Source: Aeromonas dhakensis
Lineage (GTDB): Bacteria > Pseudomonadota > Gammaproteobacteria > Enterobacterales > Aeromonadaceae
DNA length: 64,000 bases
Direction: 5' to 3'
Assembly (NCBI RefSeq): GCF_000820305.1
Contig: NZ_CDBH01000064.1
Span: 291,222 to 355,221, forward strand
The notes beneath the pieces were generated by a model, which saw nothing but the letters and a program-made list of their open reading frames with translations, made no database searches and was not told the origin of the DNA. Positions 1-9,028 of the stretch are shown here, piece by piece. How positions within the stretch are numbered: position 1 is the first letter of the stretch; each line of letters starts with the position of its first letter. The position numbers were made by a program, and so were the translations under genes.

Positions 1-15
1 TAACACTGCCGCGCC

Positions 16-624
16 CTAACGGGCCGCCTTGTCCCACAGCAGGCGCGTGTCCAGCATGCGGGCCGACATCATGGTCAACACCACCACACCGGCAAAGGCG
101 GTGGCGCCAGGGCCGGCTCGCACGTTGAGCAGCACCCCGCGATCCACCAGGGCCACCATCAGCGAGATGACGAACAAGTCCAGCATGGACCAGCGCCCGA
201 TGAAGTCGATGATGCGATACATGATGAGCTGGCGTTTGCGCCGCACTGGCTTGCTGCGCTGCAGCTGCCAGCAGATCCAGCCCAGCCCCAAAATCTTGCC
301 CACCGGCACTATGATGCTGGCGGTGAGAACTATGGTGGCAATCCCCGACATCTTGCTGCGATAGAGCATCATGATACCGCTGAAGATGGTGTCGGACTGC
401 AACAACCCCTTGTTGTAGAAGTGGGTGATGGGCAGCAGGTTGGCGGGCAACAACATGAAGCTGGCCAGCGCCAGCAAGCCCCAGGACCAGGCCAGGGAGT
501 GGGGAATGCGTACCTGCAGCCGGCTGTGACAGCGGGGGCAGACGCTGCCCGCCTGATAGCGTACCAGCAGGCCGCAGGTGTGGCAGCGGCAGAGCCCCAG
601 TTCACGGGCGCAGGTCTGGGACAT
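16..624 (-). CDS. PqiA/LetA-type membrane protein, second half-unit
   Basis: This 202-residue inner-membrane protein belongs to the paraquat-inducible protein A family, which works with MCE proteins (PqiB/LetB) in lipid transport between the membranes. The N-terminus has two CxxC pairs (C14/C17 and C29/C32), a rubredoxin-like zinc knuckle, followed by about four hydrophobic segments. The ATG at 624 was chosen because a strong GGAGGAG lies 8 bases upstream. It overlaps the preceding pqiA-like gene by 23 bases, so the two are probably translationally coupled. E. coli PqiA and YebS/LetA carry both halves in one chain; here they are separate. An MCE gene would be expected just beyond the window edge, which is inference. 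Confidence 0.85.
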   Translation of the reverse strand: MSQTCARELGLCRCHTCGLLVRYQAGSVCPRCHSRLQVRIPHSLAWSWGLLALASFMLLPANLLPITHFYNKGLLQSDTIFSGIMMLYRSKMSGIATIVLTASIIVPVGKILGLGWICWQLQRSKPVRRKRQLIMYRIIDFIGRWSMLDLFVISLMVALVDRGVLLNVRAGPGATAFAGVVVLTMMSARMLDTRLLWDKAAR

Positions 625-1234
625 GGTCCGGCTCCTCCAGCGGTACTCGCTCCCAATAGGGGGCAGGGTCAAACAGGATCAGCAACGTCAGGTTGAGCAG
701 CATCAGGATCCCCAGGCTCAACAGACCGCCGCCGAGGCGCACGTCGGCGATGTCAACCAGCTTGAACAGGGCGACCAGCAGGCTGACGATGTAGACCTCC
801 AGCATGGCCCAGTGGCGAAACACCTCCACCGCTTTCAGGGTCGGCGCCAGTATGTGCCAGCGTTTGGCGAGGCCCGAGGCCAGCGCAAAGATCCCGAGCA
901 GCAAGCCCACCGGCGCCAGTACGGCGCACCAGAACACCAGCCCCGCCACCCAGATCTCGTGTTCGAGCAGCAGCACCAGGATCCCCTTGAGCAGGTTGGC
1001 GTCCGAATTGACGCCGGCCAGGCGCAGGTAGATCAGCGGTTCGAAGAAGGCGGACGGGAGCAACAGGAAACCGGTGATGGTCAGCGCCATCAACTGGGAG
1101 GGGCGAAATGCGTAGCGCCCGTACAGATGCTGATGACAGCGGGGGCAGTGGGCGTGGCGCCTCAGCGGCAATAACTTGCGTTCGATCAGCAAGTCGCAAG
1201 CCGGGCAGACGATCACGGGATTGGGATCCGACAT
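602..1234 (-). CDS. PqiA/LetA-type membrane protein, first half-unit
   Basis: This 210-residue protein is the N-terminal counterpart of the next gene in the same operon. It has cysteine pairs at C10/C13 and C30/C33 for a zinc ribbon, then four predicted membrane segments (roughly residues 47-73, 88-118, 135-155 and 168-192). The family forms the inner-membrane subunit of MCE lipid-transport systems. The start at 1234 has only a weak ribosome site. Length is half that of E. coli YebS (about 427 residues), which fits a split two-gene version. The divergent prpB promoter shares the 148-base intergenic region. Confidence 0.85.
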   Translation of the reverse strand: MSDPNPVIVCPACDLLIERKLLPLRRHAHCPRCHQHLYGRYAFRPSQLMALTITGFLLLPSAFFEPLIYLRLAGVNSDANLLKGILVLLLEHEIWVAGLVFWCAVLAPVGLLLGIFALASGLAKRWHILAPTLKAVEVFRHWAMLEVYIVSLLVALFKLVDIADVRLGGGLLSLGILMLLNLTLLILFDPAPYWERVPLEEPDHVPDLRP

Positions 1235-1323
1235 TACGATTCAACCTGTTGAAGGAATTGGTGAAATTTACCCTAAAAGCCGCGTCCTGTCTTGCCTGGC
1301 AGGGGTCTGCCACGAAAGTATGA

Positions 1324-1339
1324 TTGACGTTAACGTAAA
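1324..1339. promoter_or_regulatory. Palindromic operator-like site upstream of prpB
   Basis: The 16-base sequence TTGACGTTAACGTAAA is an almost perfect palindrome centred on TTAA, with a perfect inner ACGTTAACGT. It lies about 45 bases upstream of the prpB start and contains a TTGACG that could serve as a -35 element. The form resembles sites of MerR-family regulators of branched-chain amino-acid and acyl-CoA catabolism (LiuR type), but that assignment is from memory and uncertain. Confidence 0.4.
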
Positions 1340-1382
1340 CGTGATATTAGATAGTCAAACCAGACAAGTGAAAGGAGTCATG

Positions 1383-2270
1383 ATGTCCAGCCTTACCCCC
1401 TCGGCAGGTCTGCGCTTTCGCACTGCCCTCGCCAATGAACGCCCCCTGCAGATCGTCGGCACCATCAATGCCTACATGGCGCTGATGGCGGAGCGCAGCG
1501 GCTTTCAGGCCATTTACCTCTCAGGCGCCGGCGTGGCCAACGCCTCCTATGGCCTGCCGGATCTTGGCATGACCAGCCTGAACGACGTCTTGACCGACGC
1601 CGAACGCATCACGGCGGCGACCCGTGTGCCGCTTTTGGTCGACATCGACACCGGCTGGGGCGGGGCCTTCAACATCGCCCGCACCGTGCGCGCCTTCGAG
1701 CGAGCCGGGGTAGCGGCCGTGCACATGGAAGATCAGGTGGCCCAGAAGCGCTGTGGCCACCGGCCCAACAAGGCGGTGGTCTCGCAGGAGGAGATGTGTG
1801 ATCGCATCAAGGCGGCGGTGGATGCCCGCGAGAATGGGGAGTTCGTCATCATGGCGCGCACCGACGCGCTGGCGGTGGAGGGGATTGGCCCGGCGCTGGA
1901 GCGCGCCGCCGCCTACGTGGCCGCCGGGGCCGACATGATCTTCGCCGAGGCGGTGACCGAGCTCGGTCAGTATGACCTGTTCAAGCAGGCAGCCGGAGTC
2001 CCCATTCTCGCCAACATGACCGAGTTCGGCAAAACCGAGCTGTTCGACAAGGAGGCGCTCGCCGCCCACGGCGTCGACATGGTGCTCTATCCCTTGAGCG
2101 CTAGCCGGGCAGCCAACCAGGCAGCCCTCAACGTCTATCAACACCTTCGCCAGGATGGTCATCAACGGGCCGTCGTCGACACCATGCAGACACGGGAGTC
2201 GCTCTATGACTTCCTCGGTTATCACCACTACGAGCAGACGCTGGACCGTCTGTTTACATCCAAGGATTAG
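1383..2270 (+). CDS. prpB: Methylisocitrate lyase
   Basis: PrpB cleaves 2-methylisocitrate to pyruvate and succinate, the last step of the methylcitrate cycle for propionate oxidation in the cytoplasm. The 295-residue protein matches E. coli PrpB in length and has the isocitrate-lyase-superfamily motif KRCGHRPNK with catalytic Cys124, plus the metal-binding stretch around VDIDTGWGG. Two ATGs lie in tandem at 1380 and 1383; the second is preferred because AAAGGAG ends 5 bases before it. prpC follows 8 bases after the stop. Confidence 0.96.
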   Translation: MSSLTPSAGLRFRTALANERPLQIVGTINAYMALMAERSGFQAIYLSGAGVANASYGLPDLGMTSLNDVLTDAERITAATRVPLLVDIDTGWGGAFNIARTVRAFERAGVAAVHMEDQVAQKRCGHRPNKAVVSQEEMCDRIKAAVDARENGEFVIMARTDALAVEGIGPALERAAAYVAAGADMIFAEAVTELGQYDLFKQAAGVPILANMTEFGKTELFDKEALAAHGVDMVLYPLSASRAANQAALNVYQHLRQDGHQRAVVDTMQTRESLYDFLGYHHYEQTLDRLFTSKD

Positions 2271-2278
2271 GAGGAAGA

Positions 2279-3406
2279 ATGGGACAGCAAAAACCGTTGG
2301 GTGGCGCCGGCCTGCGTGGCCAGAGCGCGGGGGAGACCAGCATCTGCACCGTGGGCAAGAGCGGCACCGGGCTCACCTATCGCGGCTATGACATCCAGGA
2401 GCTGGCCGACGGCGCCCAGTTCGAAGAGGTCGCCTACCTGCTGCTCAAGGGCGAGCTGCCGGACGAGCAGCAGCTCGAGGATTACAAGCAGACGCTGCGC
2501 AGCCTGCGCACCCTGCCAGCCGCCTTGCTGGAGGTGCTCGAGCGCATTCCTGCCGACGCCCATCCCATGGATGTGCTGCGCACCGGCTGCTCCATGCTCG
2601 GTGATCTGGAGCCGGAGGATGGCTTCGAGCACGAGCATGAAGTGGCGGATCGGCTGCTGGCTGCCTTCCCTGGCATTCTCCTTTACTGGTACAAGTTCAG
2701 TCACGACGGGGTGCGCATCGCCCTCGACACCGACGAGGAGTGCATCGGCGGCCACTTCCTGGCTCTGCTGCACCAGAAGGCGCCGAGCGAGCTGGAGCGC
2801 CGGGTGATGCACGTCTCCCTCATTCTCTACGCCGAGCATGAGTTCAATGCCTCCACCTTTGCGGCGCGGGTCTGCGCCTCGACGCTCTCGGACATGTTCT
2901 CCTGCGTCACCGCGGCCATCGGCACCCTGCGCGGCCCGCTGCACGGCGGCGCCAACGAGGCGGCCATGGCGATGATCGAACCCTGGCAGGATGAGGCCCA
3001 GGCGCGGCGCGAGCTGCAGGCCAAGCTGGCAGCCAAGGAGAAGATCATGGGCTTTGGCCACGCCGTCTATCGCACCTCGGATCCGCGCAACGTCATCATC
3101 AAGGGGTGGTCGGCCAAGCTGGCCGAGGCGGTGGGCGATGACCGGCTCTACCGCGTCTCCTGCGAGGCGGAGAAGGTGATGTGGGAGGAGAAAGAGCTCT
3201 TCCCCAACGCCGACTTCTTCCACGCCAGCGCCTACCACTACATGGGGATCCCGACCAAGCTGTTTACCCCCATCTTCGTCTGCTCGCGGGTCACCGGCTG
3301 GTGCGCCCACGTGATGGAGCAGCGCGAACACAACCGGATCATCCGCCCGAGCGCCGATTACGTCGGCCCGGCGCCCCGGCATTTCGTCTCGCTGCAGCAG
3401 CGATAA
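2279..3406 (+). CDS. prpC: 2-methylcitrate synthase
   Basis: PrpC condenses propionyl-CoA with oxaloacetate to 2-methylcitrate. The 375-residue protein has the citrate-synthase catalytic triad at His222 (LHGGANE), His261 (GFGHAVYR) and Asp312 (NADFFHAS). The length fits the short 2-methylcitrate synthase type rather than the roughly 430-residue Gram-negative citrate synthase, and the position between prpB and prpD supports the methylcitrate role. A strong AGGAGG precedes the ATG. Confidence 0.95.
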   Translation: MGQQKPLGGAGLRGQSAGETSICTVGKSGTGLTYRGYDIQELADGAQFEEVAYLLLKGELPDEQQLEDYKQTLRSLRTLPAALLEVLERIPADAHPMDVLRTGCSMLGDLEPEDGFEHEHEVADRLLAAFPGILLYWYKFSHDGVRIALDTDEECIGGHFLALLHQKAPSELERRVMHVSLILYAEHEFNASTFAARVCASTLSDMFSCVTAAIGTLRGPLHGGANEAAMAMIEPWQDEAQARRELQAKLAAKEKIMGFGHAVYRTSDPRNVIIKGWSAKLAEAVGDDRLYRVSCEAEKVMWEEKELFPNADFFHASAYHYMGIPTKLFTPIFVCSRVTGWCAHVMEQREHNRIIRPSADYVGPAPRHFVSLQQR

Positions 3407-3535
3407 CCATGGGCGGCCCTGTCACCCCATTGCGTCACCCGGCCCCGGCAACAGCGGGGTCGATGTGCTCAGGCGGGCGGGCAGGGCGCCGTTTCATCAC
3501 CCTGTTTCATTCACAACAACGATAAGGAAGTCACG

Positions 3536-4981
3536 ATGTCCGCCAACGTCGACGTCAACCACAGACCAGACCCCGATCAGGTGCTGGTCGATATTGCCGA
3601 TTACGTCTGCAATCACCCCATTACCAGCGAGGCCGCCCTCGATACCGCCCGTTACTGCCTGATGGATACCCTGGGCTGCGGCCTCTTGGCCTTGCGTTTT
3701 CCCGAGTGCACCAAACACCTTGGTCCCATCGTACCGGGCACCGTCGTACCCTTCGGCGCCCGGGTACCCGGTACCCAGCTCTGCCTCGACCCGGTCAAGG
3801 CAGCTTGGGATATCGGTGCCATCATCCGCTGGCTCGATTACAACGACACCTGGCTGGCCGCCGAGTGGGGGCACCCCTCCGACAACCTGGGGGGGATCCT
3901 GGCCACCGCCGACTGGCTGTCGCGCACCCGGGTAGCCGAAGGCAAGGCGCCGCTCACCATGAGCGATGTGCTGACGGCCATGGTGAAGGCCCATGAGATC
4001 CAGGGGGTGTTGGCGCTGGAGAACTCCTTCAACCGGGTCGGTCTCGATCACGTGGTGCTGGTGAAGGTTGCCAGTACCGCCGTGGTGACCCATATGCTGG
4101 GGGGTACCCGCGATCAGGTGATCGATGCGGTCTCCCAGGCCTGGGTCGATGGCCAGAGCCTGCGTACCTACCGTCATGCCCCCAATGCCGGTTCGCGCAA
4201 GAGCTGGGCGGCGGGGGATGCCACCTCCCGGGCGGTGCGCCTCGCCCTTATCACCATGAGCGGCGAGATGGGCTATCCCGGCGCTCTGACGGCTCCCAAG
4301 TGGGGCTTCTACGACGTGCTGTTCAAGGGCAACCAGTTCGCGCTCCATCAGAGCTACGGCAGCTATGTGATGGAGAACGTGCTGTTCAAGATCTCTTACC
4401 CTGCCGAGTTCCACGCCCAGACCGCGGTAGAGTGCGCCATGAAGCTGCATGAACAGGTGAAGGGACGCCTCGACGAAATTGACCGCATCGAACTCACCAC
4501 CCATGAGTCGGCCATTCGCATCATCAGCAAGGTGGGCGCCCTCAACAACCCGGCGGACCGGGATCACTGCCTGCAGTACATGGTGGCGGTGCCGCTCATC
4601 TTCGGGCGCCTCATCGCCGAGGATTACGAGGACGCCATGGCCGCCGATCCCCGCATCGATGGGCTGCGCGCCAAGATGGTGGTGCAGGAAGACAAGCGCT
4701 ACAGCCGCGAGTATCTGGAAGCGGACAAGCGATCCATTGCCAACGCCATCCAGGTGTTCTTCAAGGACGGTACCCACACCGCCAAGGTGGAGGTGGAGTA
4801 CCCGGTCGGCCATCGTCGTCGCCGCGAGGAGGGGATCCCGCTGCTGGTAGAGAAGTTCCGCCACAACCTGGCCACCCGCTTCCCGGCCAAACGGGCCGAG
4901 GCGATCCTGGCCCTCTGCCAGGATGGCAAGCAGCTGGCCGCCACCCCGGTGCACGCCTTCATGGATCTGCTGGTGATCTGA
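3536..4981 (+). CDS. prpD: 2-methylcitrate dehydratase
   Basis: PrpD (MmgE/PrpD family) dehydrates 2-methylcitrate to 2-methyl-cis-aconitate. The 481-residue product is near the E. coli length (483). It carries the family segments [26 protein letters not shown] near residue 100, and [16 protein letters not shown] near residue 220. It follows prpC after a 129-base spacer with GC-rich inverted repeats. No prpE, acnD or prpF accompanies the operon, so propionate activation and aconitase activity must come from elsewhere. Start: ATG at 3536 after AAGGAAG. Confidence 0.95.
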   Translation: MSANVDVNHRPDPDQVLVDIADYVCNHPITSEAALDTARYCLMDTLGCGLLALRFPECTKHLGPIVPGTVVPFGARVPGTQLCLDPVKAAWDIGAIIRWLDYNDTWLAAEWGHPSDNLGGILATADWLSRTRVAEGKAPLTMSDVLTAMVKAHEIQGVLALENSFNRVGLDHVVLVKVASTAVVTHMLGGTRDQVIDAVSQAWVDGQSLRTYRHAPNAGSRKSWAAGDATSRAVRLALITMSGEMGYPGALTAPKWGFYDVLFKGNQFALHQSYGSYVMENVLFKISYPAEFHAQTAVECAMKLHEQVKGRLDEIDRIELTTHESAIRIISKVGALNNPADRDHCLQYMVAVPLIFGRLIAEDYEDAMAADPRIDGLRAKMVVQEDKRYSREYLEADKRSIANAIQVFFKDGTHTAKVEVEYPVGHRRRREEGIPLLVEKFRHNLATRFPAKRAEAILALCQDGKQLAATPVHAFMDLLVI

Positions 4982-5007
4982 CCACACTCCTGTCCAGCGA
5001 TAAACGA

Positions 5008-5031
5008 AAAGCGGGCCACTCGGCCCGCTTT
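5008..5031. terminator. Bidirectional terminator after prpD
   Basis: A perfect 10-bp stem (AAAGCGGGCC / GGCCCGCTTT) with a 4-base loop lies between convergent prpD and the FFLEELY gene. A and T runs on the two sides suit both directions. Confidence 0.85.
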
Positions 5032-5071
5032 GTCATGTTTGACTGCATGTGTGCCTGCATGACTCTCAAGG

Positions 5072-5815
5072 TCAATCCAGCACTGTGTCATCGCCCGCCA
5101 GCAACGCCTGCATAATGGCCGTCTCGCGGCTGGCGATGGTCTCGAGAAACTCGCTGGCCCGCCCCATGTGATGACAGACCCGGTAACCCCGCTCGACAAA
5201 GGAGAAGAGCTCGCCCAACCCCGCCAGATGGGCCGGCCCCGATATCAGCTTCAAGGTTGCCCCGAGCAGCGGCTTTCTGGCCAGCCGGTCCAGGGTCATC
5301 CCCAGCTCGTTGACCAGTTGCAACTGATGACGGCGGCGCGCTTCTTCACCCACCTCCTGATAGGCAAGGGCATAACTCCTGGCGTTCAGTCGCGCCATGC
5401 TGCCGCCGCGACGCAGCGCCACCACCATCAGGTAATCTAGCTCCTCGGAGAGGGCATCGAGTTCAATGGCCTGCGCCAGCACCTTGAGGCCGGATTCCGG
5501 CAACAGCCGCTCGGCGGTCGGCATCACCCGCATCACGTCCGCATCGCGGTGGGCACAATCCCCCGGCCCGTAGAGGTCGGTCAGGAAAAACTGCGCAGCC
5601 GGGCCGTAGCGCTTGCTCTCCAGCAGATCGCGGTGAGTGCGCCCCAGCCGGTCGGCCTGCCATTGGCGCAGTGCGTCCCTGTCTTGCTGATCCTGCGGGT
5701 GGGTGCGCATCTGCTCACGCAAGGCGGCCACCTGGTTGAGCTGACGGTAGAGTCGCCCCAGGGTGCTCTCTTCATCCAGGTGGTGGTCATCGGATGGTTG
5801 TTTCTCTTGGGTCAT
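5072..5815 (-). CDS. FFLEELY-motif protein of unknown function
   Basis: This 247-residue protein contains RYGPAAQFFLTDLYGPGD near residue 70, a variant of the FFLEELYGP motif that names an uncharacterised proteobacterial family. It is soluble and mostly helical, rich in Arg and Leu, with no signal peptide or membrane segment. The start was set at the ATG at 5815 (MTQEKQPSDD); the open frame continues upstream to 6055, but that extension looks non-coding. It is transcribed divergently from the PHA-granule-system gene at 6072, which suggests a link to storage-lipid metabolism. The motif is seen; the function is unknown. Confidence 0.7.
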   Translation of the reverse strand: MTQEKQPSDDHHLDEESTLGRLYRQLNQVAALREQMRTHPQDQQDRDALRQWQADRLGRTHRDLLESKRYGPAAQFFLTDLYGPGDCAHRDADVMRVMPTAERLLPESGLKVLAQAIELDALSEELDYLMVVALRRGGSMARLNARSYALAYQEVGEEARRRHQLQLVNELGMTLDRLARKPLLGATLKLISGPAHLAGLGELFSFVERGYRVCHHMGRASEFLETIASRETAIMQALLAGDDTVLD

Positions 5816-6071
5816 CTGCTGCTCTCTTGACCTGTGTTCTCTGGTGTATCCCATGGCCTGTGACGGATAAAACGGGCGGCCAGCGAGGGGCGGGAGCCAC
5901 TCGTCACGAGCCGCCAGCCCAGTGTAACGCGGCGGCAACCCAGGCGGAATCGATGGAGCTTTTACTCGACAGCCTTTGTTAAGTGAGTCCCAAATATGTT
6001 GCAAATCACTTTCACTTGTTTGATTCATGTGTTTAATATCAGTAAATGTCGTCACCGCTCAGAGAGTTAGC

Positions 6072-6404
6072 ATGTTTCTATACGATCCCCTTGCCGGCAG
6101 CAACCTGTCGACCATCCAGGTCAGCCGTCAACACCCGCTCGGCCTCGCCGGCGCTCGGCTCGCTGCCGAAGCCATCGCCCAGGACATGAGCGAAGAGTAC
6201 GAACTCGACTGCGAGTGGGAAGACGAGGAGGAGACCCGCTTGCTGTTTCGCGGCGCCGGGGTCAATGGCTCCCTCTGCCTCACCGAGGATACCCTGTCGC
6301 TGGAAGTGCGCCTCGGCCTGATGCTGTTGCCGGTACGCAGCGTACTGGAGCAGGAGATCCTCGAATATGTCGATCAGCGCCTGCCTTGTCCCACGCGGCG
6401 ATAA
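6072..6404 (+). CDS. Polyhydroxyalkanoic acid system family protein
   Basis: This 110-residue protein fits the small PHA-granule-region family (PF09650 type). It opens with a beta strand, then the RQHPLGLAGAR helix, a W-x-D/E segment (CEWEDEEETRLLFRGAGVNGSLCL) and the LGLMLLPVRSVLEQEI C-terminal helix. Members are usually found beside phasin and PHA synthase genes and are thought to bind granules. The ATG at 6072 follows AGAGAG. An extension to an earlier start at 6027 is possible but is not supported by family length. It lies upstream of the wax ester synthase gene. Confidence 0.72.
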   Translation: MFLYDPLAGSNLSTIQVSRQHPLGLAGARLAAEAIAQDMSEEYELDCEWEDEEETRLLFRGAGVNGSLCLTEDTLSLEVRLGLMLLPVRSVLEQEILEYVDQRLPCPTRR

Positions 6405-6631
6405 CCAATCCAATAAAGACTGATCCAGCGCAATAAATAATGGTGAAATAGCGCGCTTTATATTCTTTTGACGAAACAGCAGACCTGGAGATTATTATTC
6501 AGGCGGCATATCACAAGTCTGATTTTTAATTTTCACGGGGCAATAAGAGCCTCTTCCTTTGTCATGGATGGCTGGCGTGAATTAATCGCCGTGCAGTTTC
6601 ACCAACATAATAAAACATTGTTTGTTGCTTC

Positions 6632-6657
6632 CGTTCTGGTCGCCGACGCCCAGAACG
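6632..6657 (+). repeat. Inverted repeat in the leader of the wax ester synthase gene
   Basis: CGTTCTGG and CCAGAACG form a perfect 8-bp stem around a 10-base loop, ending 39 bases before the wax synthase start codon. There is no T run, so it is not a terminator; it may be an operator or an mRNA leader hairpin. The rest of 6405-6696 is AT-rich with no gene visible. Confidence 0.45.
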
Positions 6658-6696
6658 AAATGTGGCACAAATAATGCGAAACGATAGGGATAATAC

Positions 6697-8121
6697 ATGT
6701 CTGTGTGTGAACTCATCTCCTGTGTCGATACCGCCTGGCTGCGGATGGACAGGCCCAACAACTTGATGCAGATCGTCGGCGTGCTGATGTTCGACGGTCA
6801 GCTGGATGAAACCAGATTGCGCGAGAGCCTGCTGCACACCGTACGGGTACAGCCGCGCTTCGCGCAGAAAGCCTGCCTGGAAGGGGGAGAGTACTACTGG
6901 CGTACCGACCCCGATTTCGATCTCGACCTGCATCTCAAGCGGGTGATCCTGCCGGGCAAGGCCGGCAAGGCCGAACTGGAGCGGCTGGTGGCCGACTTTG
7001 CCTCCACCCCCCTCAACCACCAGCGTCCGCTCTGGGAGATGCACTTGGTAGACACCTCCCTCGGCGGTCAGGCGTTGGTGGTACGCTTTCATCACGCCAT
7101 GGGGGACGGCTTCTCCCTGGTGCGGGCCATGCTCACCATGATGGACGAGAGCCCGGTTGCCGCTCCCAGGCCGCAGCCAGAGCCGGTGGCCAACGACGAC
7201 GGCGACGAAGAGCACGATCAGCAGGGCAGTCGCCTGCTGCGGGCCGGCCTCAAGCTGACCGGCACCCTCTGGTCCAAATACGTCGAGGTGCTGACCCACC
7301 CCACCAAGGCGATGGACTACCTCAAGACCAGTCGGGACGTGACCGCCGAGCTCTACACCATCGCCACCCTCTCCGACGATGCCGATACCCGGCTCAGGGG
7401 AGAGACCGGCTGCACCAAGCGGGTAGCCTGGTCAGAACAGATCCCGCTGCCGGATGTGAAGGCGGTGGGGCGGGTGCTCGGCTGCTCGGTCAACGACCTG
7501 CTGATCGCCGCCACCGCCGGGGCCTTTCGCCACTATCTGCTGGAGAAGGGCGACGAGGCCGACGTCGACATCCGGGCCCTGGTGCCGGTCAACATGCGCG
7601 CCCCGGACGACAAGGGGGCCCTTGGCAACCGCTTTGGGCTGGTGGCCCTGGATCTGCCCCTCAACATCGAACATCCGCTGCAACGCCTCTATGCGGTGCG
7701 GGATCGGATGCAGGCGCTCAAATCCTCCCTGCAACCGGCAGTGGTGCTCAACCTGCTGGAAGTGATGGGCATGGCCCCCAAGGCGGTGCAGCAACAGGCC
7801 ATCGACATCCTCTCCGCCAAGGCCAGCGCCGTCATCACCAACGTACCTGGCCCGCAGCAGACCCTCTATCTGGCTGGCGCCAGGTTGCGCCAGCCACTGT
7901 TCTGGGTGCCCCAGGCCGGCGATATCGCGGTCGGCGTCTCCATCCTCTCCTATGACAACAAGGTGCAGGTGGGCCTTATTACCGACAAGAAGCGGGTGCC
8001 GGACCCCGACCTCATCGTCGAGCGCTTCGCGGTGGAGTTTGAGCAGTTGCTGCTGCTGGTGCTGATGGAGCCGGATCTGCTCTGCGCCCCCGCCATGCTG
8101 GATCAGCTGCTGCACGGCTGA
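6697..8121 (+). CDS. Wax ester synthase / acyl-CoA:diacylglycerol acyltransferase (WS/DGAT)
   Basis: Bifunctional WS/DGAT enzymes transfer acyl groups from acyl-CoA to fatty alcohols or diacylglycerol to make wax esters or triacylglycerol at the inner face of the membrane. The 474-residue protein has the HHxxxDG active-site motif as HHAMGDG (132-138), the upstream PLWE motif (111-114) and the C-terminal NVPGP motif (SAVITNVPGPQ), all standard for this family. Length matches the roughly 460-residue Acinetobacter enzyme. A two-domain acyl-CoA reductase-like gene 3.7 kb downstream could supply fatty alcohol, so wax ester synthesis is plausible. Substrate preference cannot be read from sequence. 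Confidence 0.9.
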   Translation: MSVCELISCVDTAWLRMDRPNNLMQIVGVLMFDGQLDETRLRESLLHTVRVQPRFAQKACLEGGEYYWRTDPDFDLDLHLKRVILPGKAGKAELERLVADFASTPLNHQRPLWEMHLVDTSLGGQALVVRFHHAMGDGFSLVRAMLTMMDESPVAAPRPQPEPVANDDGDEEHDQQGSRLLRAGLKLTGTLWSKYVEVLTHPTKAMDYLKTSRDVTAELYTIATLSDDADTRLRGETGCTKRVAWSEQIPLPDVKAVGRVLGCSVNDLLIAATAGAFRHYLLEKGDEADVDIRALVPVNMRAPDDKGALGNRFGLVALDLPLNIEHPLQRLYAVRDRMQALKSSLQPAVVLNLLEVMGMAPKAVQQQAIDILSAKASAVITNVPGPQQTLYLAGARLRQPLFWVPQAGDIAVGVSILSYDNKVQVGLITDKKRVPDPDLIVERFAVEFEQLLLLVLMEPDLLCAPAMLDQLLHG

Positions 8122-8140
8122 TCCGCCGCGCTTCAAACGC

Positions 8141-8168
8141 AAGAGGCCAACCCGGGGGTTGGCCTCTT
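8141..8168. terminator. Terminator between WS/DGAT and the TPR-like gene
   Basis: A 12-bp perfect stem (AAGAGGCCAACC with its complement) around CGGG, followed by TGTTTT, sits between the convergent genes. Confidence 0.85.
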
Positions 8169-8187
8169 GTTTTATGAGTCTGGCGAG

Positions 8188-8985
8188 TTACTCCTCCTCC
8201 AGCTCCTCACGGGCGGCTTCCACGTCGAGCCGCTCCATGGCATCCAGCGGCTCGCACTCGGCAGCCTCGCCATAGAGTGCCTCGGCCGCCGCCATCTTGC
8301 TCTTGCCGTGCATCATCACCATGGCGTTGGCGTACTCCATGCGGGCAATGGCTGAGTGGGGGATGATGGCCAGCGCCGCCTTGAAGTGACGCTCGGACTC
8401 ATCCTTCTTGGCGCCGTAGGTGATGCCGCCGATCATGGCGCCCAGCTTGTCGATGATCTCCGCATGCCAGGCACCGAAGGCGATATGGGCCTCCCCGTGG
8501 TCAGGCTCCAGCGCCAGCGCCTGCTCCAGGCTGCTCTTGATCTTGTCACCTATGCCGATGGAGAGTGCCTTGGAGACCGAGATCACCTGGCTGTAGCGAC
8601 CCAGCGCCAGGGCGTGGAAGTACCAGGCGTTGACGTTGTCTGGCTGACGTTTTTGCAGCCTCTCGGCGTTGCTGGCGGCCAGCTCGAACGCCTCGCGCTT
8701 GGCATACTTGTCATCCAGCAGGTAGCTGGCGTGGATCACCAGCGCCTTGTTCGCCACGTTGAGGCCATCCTCGCCGGCGGCCAGCCCCAGGCTGACGGCC
8801 CGGGCGAAATCACCGGCGTGATAGGCGCGCCATGCTTCCTGTACCTGTTCATCTTCGGGCCAGGGCTCGGCATCCCCCTGGTGCAGCCGCTCCCAGTGCT
8901 GCTCAAGGCGCTCTCCGGCATAGTCATAGGTGGCCTCCGGCCAGGGGAAGGGGGTGAAATCGAAGTTGGGCTGTGAAGTGGTCAT
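8188..8985 (-). CDS. TPR-like repeat protein of unknown function
   Basis: This 265-residue protein is all-helical, with several degenerate tetratricopeptide-type repeats in the middle: ARAVSLGLAAGEDGLN, NVNAWYFHALALGRYSQ, KSSLEQALALEPDHGEAHIAFGAWH and HFKAALAIIPHSAIARMEYA. The N-terminus is rich in aromatic and acidic residues and the C-terminus ends in EELEEE. No signal peptide was seen. The ATG at 8985 follows AGGGAGA. It is the last gene in the leftward run phasin, patatin, tetR, TPR, so a structural or scaffolding role in lipid-body metabolism is conceivable but not shown. Confidence 0.65.
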   Translation of the reverse strand: MTTSQPNFDFTPFPWPEATYDYAGERLEQHWERLHQGDAEPWPEDEQVQEAWRAYHAGDFARAVSLGLAAGEDGLNVANKALVIHASYLLDDKYAKREAFELAASNAERLQKRQPDNVNAWYFHALALGRYSQVISVSKALSIGIGDKIKSSLEQALALEPDHGEAHIAFGAWHAEIIDKLGAMIGGITYGAKKDESERHFKAALAIIPHSAIARMEYANAMVMMHGKSKMAAAEALYGEAAECEPLDAMERLDVEAAREELEEE

Positions 8986-9028
8986 ATGATTCTCCCTGTT
9001 AAAAACACAATCAAAAAACACGGTTCGG

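Noticed and set aside
1260..1273. Near-palindrome GGTGAAATTTACCC upstream of the PqiA-like gene
   Set aside because: One mismatch, short, and no matching regulator motif known to me; could be chance.
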